Shown: positions 9,028 to 18,959, counted from the stretch's first letter. The stretch is DNA of 64,000 nucleotides from Tranquillimonas alkanivorans (GCF_900115595.1 NZ_FOXA01000006.1:62001-126000), one strand, 5' to 3'. Program-made: numbers and translations. The notes: generated from the sequence alone by a model not told the origin.

Positions 9028-10416
9028 ATGTCCCGCAAGGCCGCCATCGCGCACGTCACCGACTATTTCGACACCGGCACCTTCCAGAGTGAGCTTGCCC
9101 ACCTCGTCACCTACGAGAGCGAAAGCCAGAACCCCGAGGCCGGCCGCGAGATGCGCCGTTACCTCGACGAGGCGATGCGCCCCCGGCTCGAGGCGATGGG
9201 CATCACCTGCGAGATCGTCGACAACCCCGACCCGCGCGGCGGCCCGCTGCTGATCGGCGAGCGGCGCGAGGGCGACGACCTGACCACGGTCCTGACCTAT
9301 GGCCACGGCGACACCGTGCGCGGGCAGGAGGGCATGTGGCGCGAAGGGCTCGAGCCTTGGGTGCTGTATGAAGAAGGCGAGCGGCTGTACGGCCGGGGCA
9401 CCGCCGACAACAAGGGCCAGCACCTGATCAACATCGCCGCGCTCGAGGCGGTTCTGGCCGAGCGCGGCAAGCTGGGCTTCAACCTGCGCATCGTGATCGA
9501 GATGAGCGAAGAGGTTGGGTCGTGCGGCCTGCCCGAGGTGTTCCGCACCCACAAGGACCGGCTGACCGCGGACGTGCTGATTGCCAGCGATGGCCCGCGC
9601 CTCCAGCCCGAGGTACCGACGATGTTCATGGGCTCGCGCGGGGGAACCACCTTCGACCTGATCGTCGAGCGGCGCGAGGGCGCGCATCACTCGGGCAACT
9701 GGGGCGGGCTGCTGGCTGACCCGGCGACGATCCTGTCTCACGCGCTGGCCTCGATCACCGATGCGCGCGGTCAGATCAAGGTGCCCGAGTGGCGCCCCGA
9801 CAGCCTGACCGACAAGGTGCGCGCGGCGCTCAAGGACCTGCCGGTGACTGGCGGCGAGGGCCCCGAGGTGAACGAGGACTGGGGCGAGGAGGGACTGACC
9901 CCGGCCGAGCGCGTCTTCGGCTGGAACAGCTTCGCCATTCTCGCAATGACCGCAGGCGTGCCGGAAGCGCCGGTCAACGCCATCGCCGGGCGGGCGCGGG
10001 CGACCTGCCAGCTGCGCTACGTCGTCGGCACCGAGCCCGAGGACATCGTCCCCGCGCTGCGCCGCCACCTCGACGCCCACGGCTTCGAGGAGGTGCGCAT
10101 CGAGCCGCACGACCGCGGCTTCTTTGCCGCGACGCGGCTGGACCCCGACCACCCGTGGGTGGACTTCGTGGGCAACTCGATCCGCGAAACCAGCGGCGGG
10201 CCGCTGCACGTCCTGCCCAACCTCGCCGGCTCGCTGCCCAACGACAGCTTCACCGACATCCTGGGCCTGCCGACGATCTGGGTGCCGCATTCCTATCGCG
10301 GCTGCTCGCAGCACGCGCCGAACGAGCACGTGCTCAAGCCCGTCTGCCGCGACGCCCTGCGCGTCATGGCCGGCGTGTTCTGGGACGTGGGGGAGGCGGG
10401 CGGCCCCGCCGCCTGA
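9028..10416 (+). CDS. M20 family metallopeptidase (ArgE/DapE/CPG2-like)
   Basis: A 462-residue zinc hydrolase with the YGHGDTV motif (first metal histidine and catalytic aspartate), the [11 protein letters not shown] motif with the bridging aspartate, EMSEEVGS with the general-base and metal-ligand glutamates, and an inserted lid/dimerisation domain. It likely hydrolyses peptide or acyl-amino-acid amide bonds after import. It is the last gene of the operon that starts at 2005, nine bases after the gamma-glutamyltransferase-like gene. It could equally be called ArgE/DapE-like, since substrate cannot be read from sequence. Confidence 0.9.
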   Translation: MSRKAAIAHVTDYFDTGTFQSELAHLVTYESESQNPEAGREMRRYLDEAMRPRLEAMGITCEIVDNPDPRGGPLLIGERREGDDLTTVLTYGHGDTVRGQEGMWREGLEPWVLYEEGERLYGRGTADNKGQHLINIAALEAVLAERGKLGFNLRIVIEMSEEVGSCGLPEVFRTHKDRLTADVLIASDGPRLQPEVPTMFMGSRGGTTFDLIVERREGAHHSGNWGGLLADPATILSHALASITDARGQIKVPEWRPDSLTDKVRAALKDLPVTGGEGPEVNEDWGEEGLTPAERVFGWNSFAILAMTAGVPEAPVNAIAGRARATCQLRYVVGTEPEDIVPALRRHLDAHGFEEVRIEPHDRGFFAATRLDPDHPWVDFVGNSIRETSGGPLHVLPNLAGSLPNDSFTDILGLPTIWVPHSYRGCSQHAPNEHVLKPVCRDALRVMAGVFWDVGEAGGPAA

Positions 10417-10531
10417 CTCCGGCAGATGGCAGAGGAGCGCGTCACCGCCACATGCGGAGACGCGTCCTCCATCCACGGGTGCTAATCGCGGGTCCCCGAG
10501 CTGGGTGGACCGGCAGGAGCCTGCGGCGATG

Positions 10532-10870
10532 TCAGGCCGAGCGTCGCGCCGGCACGTTATCGTACTCCCACACAAGCAGCGACGCCGTCCTGAGCCAGCG
10601 CAGCGCGTGAGACAGCTCGGGCTGCTGCGGGTCGCGGTCCAGGCTCGCCTCGAGGTCGTCGGCCATGCCCGTCAGGATCGCGGCGGGCGCATCGGCCGAT
10701 GCGACCCAGGGACCAACGGCGTCGAGCGCAACGCGCAGCCGCTGGTCGTCCCGGCAAAGCGCCTGCACGCCTCCGGTCAGTTGCGCGCCGGACGCGGCAT
10801 TCAGCAACCTCGCGCCGCCGGGATAGGCGCGCAGGACGGCGATCTGGAACGGTCCGAGACGCTCGGGCAT
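10532..10870 (-). CDS. Small hypothetical protein
   Basis: A 112-residue acidic protein with no recognised domain, signal peptide or membrane span. ATG 10870 is preceded by a good AGGAG ribosome site, and codon use looks normal for the window, so I accept it as real. It is alpha-helical in appearance, with a central segment rich in D, A and L and a tryptophan-containing C-terminal stretch (residues ~90-105). It is transcribed alone, convergent with the M20 peptidase gene and divergent from the BrkB-type gene. Confidence 0.6.
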   Translation of the reverse strand: MPERLGPFQIAVLRAYPGGARLLNAASGAQLTGGVQALCRDDQRLRVALDAVGPWVASADAPAAILTGMADDLEASLDRDPQQPELSHALRWLRTASLLVWEYDNVPARRSA

Positions 10871-11168
10871 CTTCCTGTCTCCTGGAAATGAGTTGTGGGG
10901 CGGAACGATTCTGCTCCACCCGAGCTACACGTTCGTATAGGCAGAACATGTGACGCCGCGTCAATATCCAATGACGGTTGCGGAAAATGTTTGCGCCAAC
11001 GTGGTCCCACGCACCGCAAGTGTCGCCTACGCCGCCAAGCGGGGCCCTGCTTTGGCGGCGGGTTCCGCCCAACCGGCCGAAGCCCGGGCCCTGTAACCGC
11101 GACGGGACCTGCGACCGGAGCGCGGCGTTCCGCCCAGAGTGGTTATCGCCCCGGAGGAGACGACGCAC
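10871..11168. other. Intergenic region with divergent promoters, no gene seen
   Basis: About 300 bases between the small hypothetical gene and the BrkB-type gene. It must carry both promoters. I see no convincing operator or further gene. Confidence 0.5.
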
Positions 11169-12218
11169 ATGCAGGACCGACCCGGCGAAGGCCCCGGTCC
11201 CGGCGAAGGAACCGAGCCGCACCCGCAAGGCGCGCATCCCGCCGCGCCGGCGCCCCCGGAACAGGCGGCGGAGGAAACCGGCCGGGGCCGCGACGCGTGG
11301 CAACCCTGGGGGATCGAGCAGGCCGGCTGGCGCGACATCGCGCTCCGCGCCGGACGGAGGGTCGGACCGGACCTCTTCCCACTGGTCGCCGCGGGCGTCG
11401 CCTTCTTCGGGATGCTCGCGCTCTTTCCCGCCATCGCCACCTTGGCCTCGGTGGGCGGCCTGTTCCTGGCCCCCGACCTCGTCGTCCGCCAGATCGACGT
11501 GCTGGAGGGCCTCGCGCCGGCGGAATCGCTCGCCGTGGTCCGTGACCAGGCCGTCGCGCTCGCAGGGCAGGCACCAGGCCGGGCGACGGTGACGGCGCTG
11601 GTCAGTGTCGCGCTGTCGCTGTTCTGGGCCTCACGCGGGATCGACAACCTGATCAGCGGCATCAACATGGCCCATGCCGAGGCCGAGACGCGCAACATCA
11701 TCCTGCGAAACATGGTCTCGCTTTGGCTGACCGCAGTGCTCACAGGCTTGGCGCTCGCGTCACTGGCGCTCGCGGTGGCCGTACCCCCGGCGGCCAAGGC
11801 GCTGGGGCTGTCGGATTGGACCGATACCATCGTCATGGTGGGCCGCTGGCCTCTGCTGGCACTGCTGTCGATGACCGCGCTCGGCCTGATCTACCGCTAC
11901 GCGCCCGCCCGCAGGCCGCCCCGCTGGAGCTGGGTCACCCCCGGCGCGGTCGTCGCAACACTGCTGTGGCTCGGGGGCTCGCTGCTCTTCTCGCTCTTCG
12001 TGCGGAACTTCGGCAGCTACCAGCCCACCTACGGTGCCATAGCAGGTGTGGTGATCCTGCTGCTCTACATCTGGCTGACCGCGTTCGTCGTACTGCTGGG
12101 GGCGCTGCTGAACGCCGAGATGGAACACCAGTCCCGCAGGGACACGACACGCGGCCGCGTCAGGCCCATGGGGCGGCGCAAGGCCGAGATGGCCGACACG
12201 CTCGGGCGCAGGCCGTGA
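11169..12218 (+). CDS. YihY/virulence factor BrkB family membrane protein
   Basis: A 349-residue inner-membrane protein of the YihY/BrkB family (formerly mislabelled RNase BN). A proline/glycine/glutamate-rich cytoplasmic N-terminus of about 50 residues precedes roughly six spans. Family marks are GVAFFGMLALFPAIA, the SRGIDNLISGIN segment and YGAIAGVVILLLYIWLT near the end. Start ATG 11169 is favoured over GTG 11139 because a GGAGGAG site lies just upstream of it. Function in the family is poorly defined; transport has been proposed. It appears to stand alone. Confidence 0.87.
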   Translation: MQDRPGEGPGPGEGTEPHPQGAHPAAPAPPEQAAEETGRGRDAWQPWGIEQAGWRDIALRAGRRVGPDLFPLVAAGVAFFGMLALFPAIATLASVGGLFLAPDLVVRQIDVLEGLAPAESLAVVRDQAVALAGQAPGRATVTALVSVALSLFWASRGIDNLISGINMAHAEAETRNIILRNMVSLWLTAVLTGLALASLALAVAVPPAAKALGLSDWTDTIVMVGRWPLLALLSMTALGLIYRYAPARRPPRWSWVTPGAVVATLLWLGGSLLFSLFVRNFGSYQPTYGAIAGVVILLLYIWLTAFVVLLGALLNAEMEHQSRRDTTRGRVRPMGRRKAEMADTLGRRP

Positions 12219-12480
12219 GAAGATGGGACCAGGGTGCTTGGCCCGTCGCGAATCCGCCTAATCGATGTCCCGCTCGCCTGTGTCGGCATCCGGAACACGG
12301 CCTGCCGATGCGCGGCGCCGCGAGGTCCCGCAGGCGGCCAGCCCCAGCGGCGACCCGACCGGTAAGGCGCGCACACTCCCGCTGATGAAACGGCGTGTTC
12401 CGTCAGAGGTCCCACCGCCCTTGCCCCGGTGGACAGGCGGTATTAACCGCCGGACGACACCAGCCGGAACGGAGCCAGTT

Positions 12481-13641
12481 ATGCCGGACCTTCGCACGCC
12501 TCGGCGGGGCGTCTCTGCCGCCTTCGTCTTAAACGGGTTCCTGCTGGGTGCCTGGGCCTCGCGCATCCCGGCCTTCGTCGAGCGGCACGGGCTGAGCGAA
12601 GGCACCCTCGGCGTCCTTCTCTTCGTCATGGGTCTCGGCGCGCTGGTGTCGTTCCCGGTCGCGGGGCGGCTCGCCGACGGGCTGGGGGCCGTGCGCCTGA
12701 CGCGCTGGATCGCGGCATTCTATCTCGTCACCCTCGTCCTGTTGCCGCTCGCGCCGACGCCGGTGCTGCTCGGCCTCGCGCTGTTCCTGTTCGGCGTGGG
12801 GCACGGCGCCATGGACGTGACGATGAACAGCTGGGCCGCCGAGGTGGAAACCGTCCTGGGCCGGCCGGTCATGTCCTCGTTCCACGCGATGTGGAGCCTC
12901 GGCGCCGGCCTCGGCGCCGGCACCGGCTTCGTCGCGGCGAGCCTGGGCCTGCCAGTCACTGTGCAATTCCTCCTCGTGTCGCTGGCGGCCGCAGGGCTAC
13001 TCGGCCCGTTCATGGCCGTCTGCTGGACCTCGTCCACCCGTCCACGCGACCCGGAGGCGGCGGTCTTCGCGCTGCCGCGCGGGGTGCTCGTGCTCGTCGG
13101 CCTGATCGCGCTGTCCTCGGGCCTCGGCGAAGGTGCGATGGTCGACTGGAGCGCGATCTTTTTGCGCGAAGTCGTAGGGTCCGGCGAGGCGCAGGCGACG
13201 CTGGGCTTCGCGGTCTTCTCGGTCACCATGGTGGCGATGCGGCTCTGCGTGGACCGGCTGGTGATCCGCCTGGGTTCGGTGCGGGTCGCGCGCCTGAGCG
13301 GGCTGTCCGCCGCGCTCGGCATCGCGCTGGTGACGGGGCCGGCGGTGCTTCCGGCTGCGCTGGCGGGCTTCGTCTTCATGGGCATCGGTTATGCCGCGCT
13401 GATACCACTGGCCTTCAGCCGCGCGGCGGCCGACCCGGAGGTGCCACCGGGCCAGGCCATCGCCTCGGTGGCGACGCTGGGCTACGGCGCGATGCTGATG
13501 GGCCCGCCCGTCATCGGCCTGATCGCCGACGCCAGTTCGCTTCGTATCGCCTTCATGCTCATCGGCGCCTTCGCGCTGCTGATCGCCGCCCTTGCCCCCG
13601 TGCTCGGGCGCAGCAGCGCCGGTGTAGCGGCGGCGGAGTAG
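12481..13641 (+). CDS. MFS transporter, YbjJ-like
   Basis: A 386-residue major facilitator with about 12 spans. The ASRIPAFVERHGLSEGTLG opening and the GRLADGLGAVRLTR loop between spans 2 and 3 match the YbjJ-type subgroup; GVGHGAMDVTMNSWAAEVE lies in span 4. Start ATG 12481 is chosen because the frame upstream (from 12265) looks non-coding and a GGAG site precedes 12481. Substrate is unknown. It is convergent with the AEC transporter gene, 15 bases apart. Confidence 0.87.
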   Translation: MPDLRTPRRGVSAAFVLNGFLLGAWASRIPAFVERHGLSEGTLGVLLFVMGLGALVSFPVAGRLADGLGAVRLTRWIAAFYLVTLVLLPLAPTPVLLGLALFLFGVGHGAMDVTMNSWAAEVETVLGRPVMSSFHAMWSLGAGLGAGTGFVAASLGLPVTVQFLLVSLAAAGLLGPFMAVCWTSSTRPRDPEAAVFALPRGVLVLVGLIALSSGLGEGAMVDWSAIFLREVVGSGEAQATLGFAVFSVTMVAMRLCVDRLVIRLGSVRVARLSGLSAALGIALVTGPAVLPAALAGFVFMGIGYAALIPLAFSRAAADPEVPPGQAIASVATLGYGAMLMGPPVIGLIADASSLRIAFMLIGAFALLIAALAPVLGRSSAGVAAAE

Positions 13642-13656
13642 CGCGCCGCCGCAGGC

Positions 13657-14568
13657 TTAGAGCTGCCGCACCGCCGCAAGCACGACCGGAAGCGTCACGA
13701 CCGCCGCGACCGTCTGCGCCGTCACCAGCCCCGCCATCAGCGACCCGTCGCCGTTCATCTGGCGCGTCAGGACGTACGCGGTCGGCGCCGTGGGAATCGC
13801 CGCGAAGATCACCAGCACCAGCGTGGCCGGCGCGTCGAGGCCGAAGGACAGGCTCACGCCAAGGGCCAGCGCGGGCATGGCCAGCAGGCGCAGGGCCGAG
13901 ATGCCGATGAGCGCAGGAGTCTCCCGCCCCAGAGCGCGCAGGCGAAGCGCCGCGCCGACGCATAACAGCCCCAGCGGCAGGCTGGCCTGCGCCAGCAGCT
14001 CGAGGATGCGCCCGATGCCGAACGGCAGCCCGGCCCCGGCCAGCGCGATGAAAATGCCCAACACGCAGGCCAGGATCAGCGGGTTGGTCACGATGAGCCG
14101 CAGAAGCCGCCCTATCCCGCCGCGCGGCTGCGCCTCGGTCAGCGCCAGCACCGACAGGACGTTGACCACGGGCACGGCCACGGCCAGCAGGACCGCCGCG
14201 CGCCGCGTCCCCTCGGCCCCCAGCAGGCTGGCGGTGACGGCCAGCCCGAGATACGTGTTGAAGCGCACCACGCCCTGCAGCACAGGCCCGAACCGCGATG
14301 CCGGCGCGGGCCGCGCCCGGCGCAGAAGAACCAGCGCCGCGGCGGCAAGGCAGATGGTGACGACGGCCGCCCCGCCCATGCGCAGGATCGACGGGTCATC
14401 CAGCGGGGCGTTCGCCAGGTTCACGACCAGTAGCGCCGGGAAGAGCAGGACGTAATTGATGCGCTCGGCCGCGGGCCAAAAGCCGCGCTCCGGCACGCTC
14501 GCGCGCCTCAACAGGTATCCCAGGCCGATCAGCGCGAAGATCGGCCAGATCGTCGTCACAAGCTGCAC
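13657..14568 (-). CDS. AEC (auxin efflux carrier) family transporter
   Basis: A 303-residue protein with about ten spans in two five-span halves, typical of the AEC/BART family of carboxylate or amino-acid-derived anion exporters. The opening WPIFALIGLGYLLRR and the C-terminal IPTAPTAYVLTRQMNGD motif are characteristic. The likely start is GTG 14568 with a GGGGA site upstream. Substrate is not predictable. No linked enzyme gene gives a hint. Confidence 0.88.
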   Translation of the reverse strand: MQLVTTIWPIFALIGLGYLLRRASVPERGFWPAAERINYVLLFPALLVVNLANAPLDDPSILRMGGAAVVTICLAAAALVLLRRARPAPASRFGPVLQGVVRFNTYLGLAVTASLLGAEGTRRAAVLLAVAVPVVNVLSVLALTEAQPRGGIGRLLRLIVTNPLILACVLGIFIALAGAGLPFGIGRILELLAQASLPLGLLCVGAALRLRALGRETPALIGISALRLLAMPALALGVSLSFGLDAPATLVLVIFAAIPTAPTAYVLTRQMNGDGSLMAGLVTAQTVAAVVTLPVVLAAVRQL

Positions 14569-14659
14569 AAAATCTTTCCCCGGCGTCAGATCGTCGCGAC
14601 ACTCTGTCGGTCAGGCGCCGCCGATCCGCAAGCCGCAGGGCTGCAACGCCGCAATCGCC

Positions 14660-15286
14660 TTATGCCGCGCCCGCCGTCGCCGCCACGGCCCAGCGGATCA
14701 AGTCGGACAGCACGGTCTCCGACACCGCCTCGAACCCGGCAAGGACGGCCGGTGCCGAGGTGCCGGGAACGGTGACCGCATGGGTGAAGGTGCGGGTGGC
14801 GACGATGGCGGCGTCCTCCTCGTTCACGAGCCGCGCGACCAGCGTCATCTCGACGACCGTGCGGTCCTCGTCCAGGCGCGCTTGCGCGCCGAAATCCACC
14901 AGGTTCGTCACCAAAGCCACGTCGCCCGACACGCCCAGCGGCGTGCGGCCCACGTACCTGAAGGCGTCGGCGCGCAGGAAGCCTTCGACCATCGCGGTCT
15001 GAAGCATCACCGGCGCCGGCTCGCTCCAGCGCGCCTCGGGCAGGTAGGCGACCTGGAGCGGCGTCGGCCTGATCAGGATGCCGTCCGTGTCTATGGCGCC
15101 GCTCGCCGCCGGGATCTCGACCACGAAGTCGATGTCGCGGCGCCCGGCCGGGGCCACGTCCGGTGCGCGGATCTCGAAGACATCCTGCGGCTCCGCCGCG
15201 CGGTCGAGCGCCGAGATGGCGGCGCAGCCCGAGAGGGCGGCGGCGGCGAGGACGAGAAGGAACAGGCGGGCCATGGCACCTCTCAT
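14660..15286 (-). CDS. PqiC-like ABC-type transport auxiliary lipoprotein
   Basis: A 208-residue outer-membrane-type lipoprotein. The signal peptide ends in the lipobox LSGC (cysteine at residue 20), followed by the ABC_trans_aux/PqiC domain with the RPTPLQVAYLPEARWSEPAP segment. PqiC-type proteins cap MCE tunnels at the outer membrane. Its ATG overlaps the MlaD-type stop codon (ATGA), so it is translationally coupled and is the last gene of the MCE operon. Confidence 0.87.
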   Translation of the reverse strand: MRGAMARLFLLVLAAAALSGCAAISALDRAAEPQDVFEIRAPDVAPAGRRDIDFVVEIPAASGAIDTDGILIRPTPLQVAYLPEARWSEPAPVMLQTAMVEGFLRADAFRYVGRTPLGVSGDVALVTNLVDFGAQARLDEDRTVVEMTLVARLVNEEDAAIVATRTFTHAVTVPGTSAPAVLAGFEAVSETVLSDLIRWAVAATAGAA

Positions 15287-17022
15287 CGTCTGAAGGCCGG
15301 TTCTTCGCGGCCGAGGAAATAGCGTGCGGGGTCGCGCTGGATCTGGCGGACGAGCTGCTGAAGGTTGCCCACCAGCTCGCGCGCCTCCCGCGCCAGGCGG
15401 GAATACTGCGGCAGCCCCTCGTCGCCGAAGGTGCGCAACGCGGGCGCCACCGCCCCCGCCGCGCTTTGGACCTGGGCGAAGGCGGCGTTGGCATGGGCCG
15501 CCGTCTGGCGCAACTCCTCGGTAATCGCCGGGACATCCTCGGCCACCGCGGCGACGGCGGCGTCGAGTCCGGCGAGCGTGGTTTCAAGCGTCGCCACCAT
15601 CCGTTCCACGTCCTCGTCCAGCACGCGATCGGCCGAGGTGAAGGCGGACTCGGCGGCGCTCAGCGCGGCCTCTCCGGTTTCGAGCGCAGCGTTCAGCCGC
15701 GCGAGAGTGCCGTTGGCGGTCTCGAAGGACCGCGTCACCGTGCCCAGCGTCTCACCCGCCTGCGCCGAGATCGCGTCGACCCGGTCGGCCGCCGACGACA
15801 GATCCTGCCCCACGCGCTCCACCACGCCCGCCGCCGTCGCGGTGGCGGCGCGGACGTCGGCCAGGATGGCGGGCAGATCCGTCTCCGCCACCGCGCGGGC
15901 CGAGGCAACGAGCGCGTTGGCGTCCGACAGGAACGCGCGCGCATCGCCGACGAGGGCCGTGCCCTCGCCCGTGATCAGCGCGTCGAGGTCACGTGCCGCC
16001 GCGTCGACGGACTCCACGGCGCCCGCGGCCTCCGACAGTACCCGGTCGGCCGAGGCGACGACGGCTTCGGCCTGCCGCAACCTGTCGGTCGCGACGGATC
16101 CGGTCTGGCGGAACTCGGCCAGCACTTCGCTCGCGTCGCCGCCGACCCGGTCGATCTGCGTGCGCAGGGTGACGAGCGTTCGGTCCAGATCGTCGACGAC
16201 GGCGGGCAGCTCGTCCGACAGCAGGACGTTCGCCGCGTCGAGCGCCCGCCGCCCGCTTTCAAGCGTGGCGTCGCCGGTATCCAGCGTCGTCCGCGCCCGC
16301 TCTGCCAGGCCGCGCACCTCGGTCAGCGTGGCGTCGGCGGTCCTCAGCGTGTCGGTCGCGGCTGACGAGATATCCTCGAGCTGCGCCGTGAACCGGCCGA
16401 TATCGCCCGTGGCGGTCGCCAGCGTCTCGGTCACCGCCGAGATATCGTCGAGCGCGCCCTGAAGGTTGGCGGACGACGACTCGATGTTCGCAAGGATCGC
16501 CGTCACCCTCTGCTGGTTCTCGGGGCCGAGGATATCGGACACGCTGCGCGAGATCTGCAGAACCTCGTCCAGTATCTCGGGAGCGCCCTCGGTCACCGAC
16601 TGAAGCGCCGAGGGGCGCGACGGGACCACAGGGATCGGGTCGTCCGACACCGCCGCCAGCAGCGGATCCTCAGAATCACCCGACGAGATCGAGACGTAGG
16701 ACACGCCCGTGACGCCGAGCGACTCGATGGTCGCGACGCTCGACGTGCGAACCGGCGTGTCGGCCTCGACCTCGACCCGAACGAGCACCTGTCCGCTCAA
16801 TTCGGGGTCCAGCCGCACGTCGACCACCTGCCCCACCGGCAGGCCGCTGAAACGGACGGCGGCGGAATCCGACAGACCGGCGACCGAGTTGAACATGACG
16901 TCATAGTACGCGAACTGGCGGTCCAGCTCGACCCGCGCGAACCACAGGAAAAAGCCGAGCAGGCCCAGGAACCCCGCCAGCGTGAAGGCGCCGATCAGCA
17001 GATAGTTCGCCCGGGTCTCCAT
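15283..17022 (-). CDS. MlaD family (MCE domain) protein with long helical C-terminus
   Basis: A 579-residue periplasmic protein anchored by one N-terminal span (residues ~8-30). The MCE domain follows (about 38-118; VRFSGLPVGQVVDVRLDP). Residues ~145-530 are an alanine-rich, probably coiled helical region in which a short D/E-x-x-P-A-V/I segment recurs near residues 272, 383 and 497, about 112 residues apart. The C-terminus has the family's R-x-L-V-x-N-L-Q-Q-L end with RDPARYFLGRE. MCE proteins form lipid-conducting rings or tunnels between inner and outer membrane. It is encoded 9 bases after the ATPase gene. Confidence 0.9.
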   Translation of the reverse strand: METRANYLLIGAFTLAGFLGLLGFFLWFARVELDRQFAYYDVMFNSVAGLSDSAAVRFSGLPVGQVVDVRLDPELSGQVLVRVEVEADTPVRTSSVATIESLGVTGVSYVSISSGDSEDPLLAAVSDDPIPVVPSRPSALQSVTEGAPEILDEVLQISRSVSDILGPENQQRVTAILANIESSSANLQGALDDISAVTETLATATGDIGRFTAQLEDISSAATDTLRTADATLTEVRGLAERARTTLDTGDATLESGRRALDAANVLLSDELPAVVDDLDRTLVTLRTQIDRVGGDASEVLAEFRQTGSVATDRLRQAEAVVASADRVLSEAAGAVESVDAAARDLDALITGEGTALVGDARAFLSDANALVASARAVAETDLPAILADVRAATATAAGVVERVGQDLSSAADRVDAISAQAGETLGTVTRSFETANGTLARLNAALETGEAALSAAESAFTSADRVLDEDVERMVATLETTLAGLDAAVAAVAEDVPAITEELRQTAAHANAAFAQVQSAAGAVAPALRTFGDEGLPQYSRLAREARELVGNLQQLVRQIQRDPARYFLGREEPAFRR

Positions 17023-17031
17023 CGCCCTGTC

Positions 17032-17814
17032 CTACTCCTCGTCCCTGCGCCGCGCACCACGGGCCGCGCGCGCTCGGGGGCCCAGGAAATACTCCCGCAC
17101 CCACGGATGATCGACGTCTACCATGTCCTCGAGCGGCCCGGCGACCAGCACCCGCTTCTCGGCAAGCACGGCCACACGGTCGCAGACCGCATAAAGGGTG
17201 TCGAGGTCGTGGGTCACCAGGAACACGGTCAGCCCGAGCGACTGCGACAGATCGCGGATCAGGTCGTCGAACGCCGCCGCGCCGATGGGGTCCAGCCCCG
17301 CAGTCGGCTCGTCCAGGAACAGGATCTCGGGGTCGAGCGCGAGCGCCCGCGCCAGCCCCGCACGTTTGCGCATGCCGCCCGACAGCTCGGCCGGATACTT
17401 CTCGCCCGCCTCGACCGACAGGCCGGACAGCGCGATCTTCAGGCGCGCCAGCCCGGCGCGCGTCTCCGGCGTCAGCCCCGCGACCCGGCGCAGCGGCACC
17501 TCGACGTTTTCGCGCACCGTGAGCGATGAAAACAGCGCCCCGTCCTGAAACATCACGCCAATCCGATGCGACAGGCGGTCGAGCTCGGCCTCGCTCGCCC
17601 CTCGCACCTCGGTTCCCAGCATCCTCACCGTGCCGGCCTTGGGCGTCAGCAGCCCCGCGATCGAGCGCAGGAGCACGGACTTGCCGGTGCCAGAGCCGCC
17701 GACGACGCCCAGGATCTCGCCACGATAGACGTCCAGATCCAGCCCGTCATGCACCACGTGGCGCCCGAACTGGTTGCGCAGGTTCCGCACCTCGATCACC
17801 GTCTCGGCCATCAT
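17032..17814 (-). CDS. MlaF-type ABC transporter ATP-binding protein
   Basis: A 260-residue ATPase with Walker A GGSGTGKS, signature LSGGMRKRAGLARAL (the MRKR form typical of Mce/Mla ATPases), Walker B EILFLDEPTAGLDP and H-loop VTHDLDTL. The start ATG at 17814 overlaps the permease stop codon (TGATG). The frame is open further upstream, but that is the shadow of the permease gene. It energises lipid movement through the MlaE-type permease. Confidence 0.92.
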   Translation of the reverse strand: MMAETVIEVRNLRNQFGRHVVHDGLDLDVYRGEILGVVGGSGTGKSVLLRSIAGLLTPKAGTVRMLGTEVRGASEAELDRLSHRIGVMFQDGALFSSLTVRENVEVPLRRVAGLTPETRAGLARLKIALSGLSVEAGEKYPAELSGGMRKRAGLARALALDPEILFLDEPTAGLDPIGAAAFDDLIRDLSQSLGLTVFLVTHDLDTLYAVCDRVAVLAEKRVLVAGPLEDMVDVDHPWVREYFLGPRARAARGARRRDEE

Positions 17815-18959
17815 CAGACCCCGATCTGCTCGAAGAAGATCGAGAACAGCGCGTCGGCAAGGATCACCGCGAAGATCGCTGCCACGACCGCCGAGGATGT
17901 CATGCGCCCCAGAGACTCCGCCGTGCTGCCCACTGCCAGTCCCGCCCGGCAGCCGATCACGCCGATGAGCACCGCGAAGACCGGCGCCTTCACCAGCCCG
18001 ACGAAGACGTGCGCGACCTCGGTCCCCTCGGCCAGCCGCGACATGAACATGGCCGGAGAGATGCCCAGTTGCGTCCACGACATGAGCGCCCCGCCGAACA
18101 GACCGGCGACGTTCGCGATCAGCCCCAGGATAGGCAGCATGAGGACCAGCGCCAGCACCCGCGGCACGATCAGCGCGTGCCCCGGATCGATGCCCAGCGT
18201 GCGCATCGCGTCGATCTCCTCGCGCATCTTCATCGAGCCGATGGCGGCGGTGAAGGCCGACGCCGTGCGCCCCGCCACGATGATCGCGGTCAAGAGGATA
18301 CCCAGCTCGCGCAGGATCGAGATCGCGATCAGCTCGACCACGAAGACCTCGGCCCCGAACTGGCGAAGCTGCGCCGCGCCCTGGAAGGCCAGCACGACTC
18401 CGATCAGGAACGACAGCAGCGCCACGATGGGCACCGCCTGAAGCCCCACTGCCTGGCAATGGTGGACGAGCGCGGTCAGCCGGAACTCGCGTGGGCGCAG
18501 GAAGGTCTGCGCCAGCCGCGCGACGAACAGGCCGAGGACGCCCGTGAACTCGACGAACGCCGCGCCGCTGCCGGCCACGGCTTCGCCAAGCTGGGTGAGC
18601 CACGCGCGCGGCCCGCGCGGCCCGGCCAGCGGCGTCGCGGGCGGCGGCATGCCCTGCCGCACCGTGTCGAGGAGCCGCGCGACCGCACCCTGCGCGCCCG
18701 TCACGCCCGCCCGCGCCCCTGAGCGTTCGAGGCGTTGACAGCTGTCAACCACCGCCCAGGCGATGCTGGTGTCGATGCGCCTTGCGCCCGACAGGTCGAA
18801 CGTCACCGGCCCCGTCAGCGCCGACAACCGCGCCTCCACCTCCGACAGGTCCCGCAAGCCCAGCTCGCCGGACACGGCGACATGCGTTCCGTCAGGGCGG
18901 GACGTGACCTCGATGGCCGAGGGGGTTCTGCCGGGCGAAGTTTCCACTTTCACCAACAC
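17814..18959 (-). CDS. STAS-domain-fused MlaE family ABC transporter permease
   Basis: About 381 residues. An N-terminal STAS domain (about 10-100; VTFDLSGARRIDTSIAWAVVD) is fused to an MlaE permease with five to six spans and the VAGRTASAFTAAIGSMKMREEIDAM loop that contacts the ATPase. In E. coli the STAS protein MlaB is separate; here the two are one chain. The start is uncertain: GTG 18959 has a GGGGTGAG site 11 bases upstream, while GTG 18953 and 18947 are alternatives. An upstream in-frame ATG at 19208 would add an unlikely arginine-rich stretch. It is first gene of the MCE operon. Confidence 0.88.
   Translation of the reverse strand: MLVKVETSPGRTPSAIEVTSRPDGTHVAVSGELGLRDLSEVEARLSALTGPVTFDLSGARRIDTSIAWAVVDSCQRLERSGARAGVTGAQGAVARLLDTVRQGMPPPATPLAGPRGPRAWLTQLGEAVAGSGAAFVEFTGVLGLFVARLAQTFLRPREFRLTALVHHCQAVGLQAVPIVALLSFLIGVVLAFQGAAQLRQFGAEVFVVELIAISILRELGILLTAIIVAGRTASAFTAAIGSMKMREEIDAMRTLGIDPGHALIVPRVLALVLMLPILGLIANVAGLFGGALMSWTQLGISPAMFMSRLAEGTEVAHVFVGLVKAPVFAVLIGVIGCRAGLAVGSTAESLGRMTSSAVVAAIFAVILADALFSIFFEQIGV

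Noticed and set aside
12258-12374. A 38-codon minus-strand frame from GTG 12374 with a lipobox-like LAAC, resembling a small lipoprotein
   Set aside because: The GGGAG is too close to the GTG, the signal peptide is poor (no basic start, prolines in the core) and the tail is arginine-rich noise.
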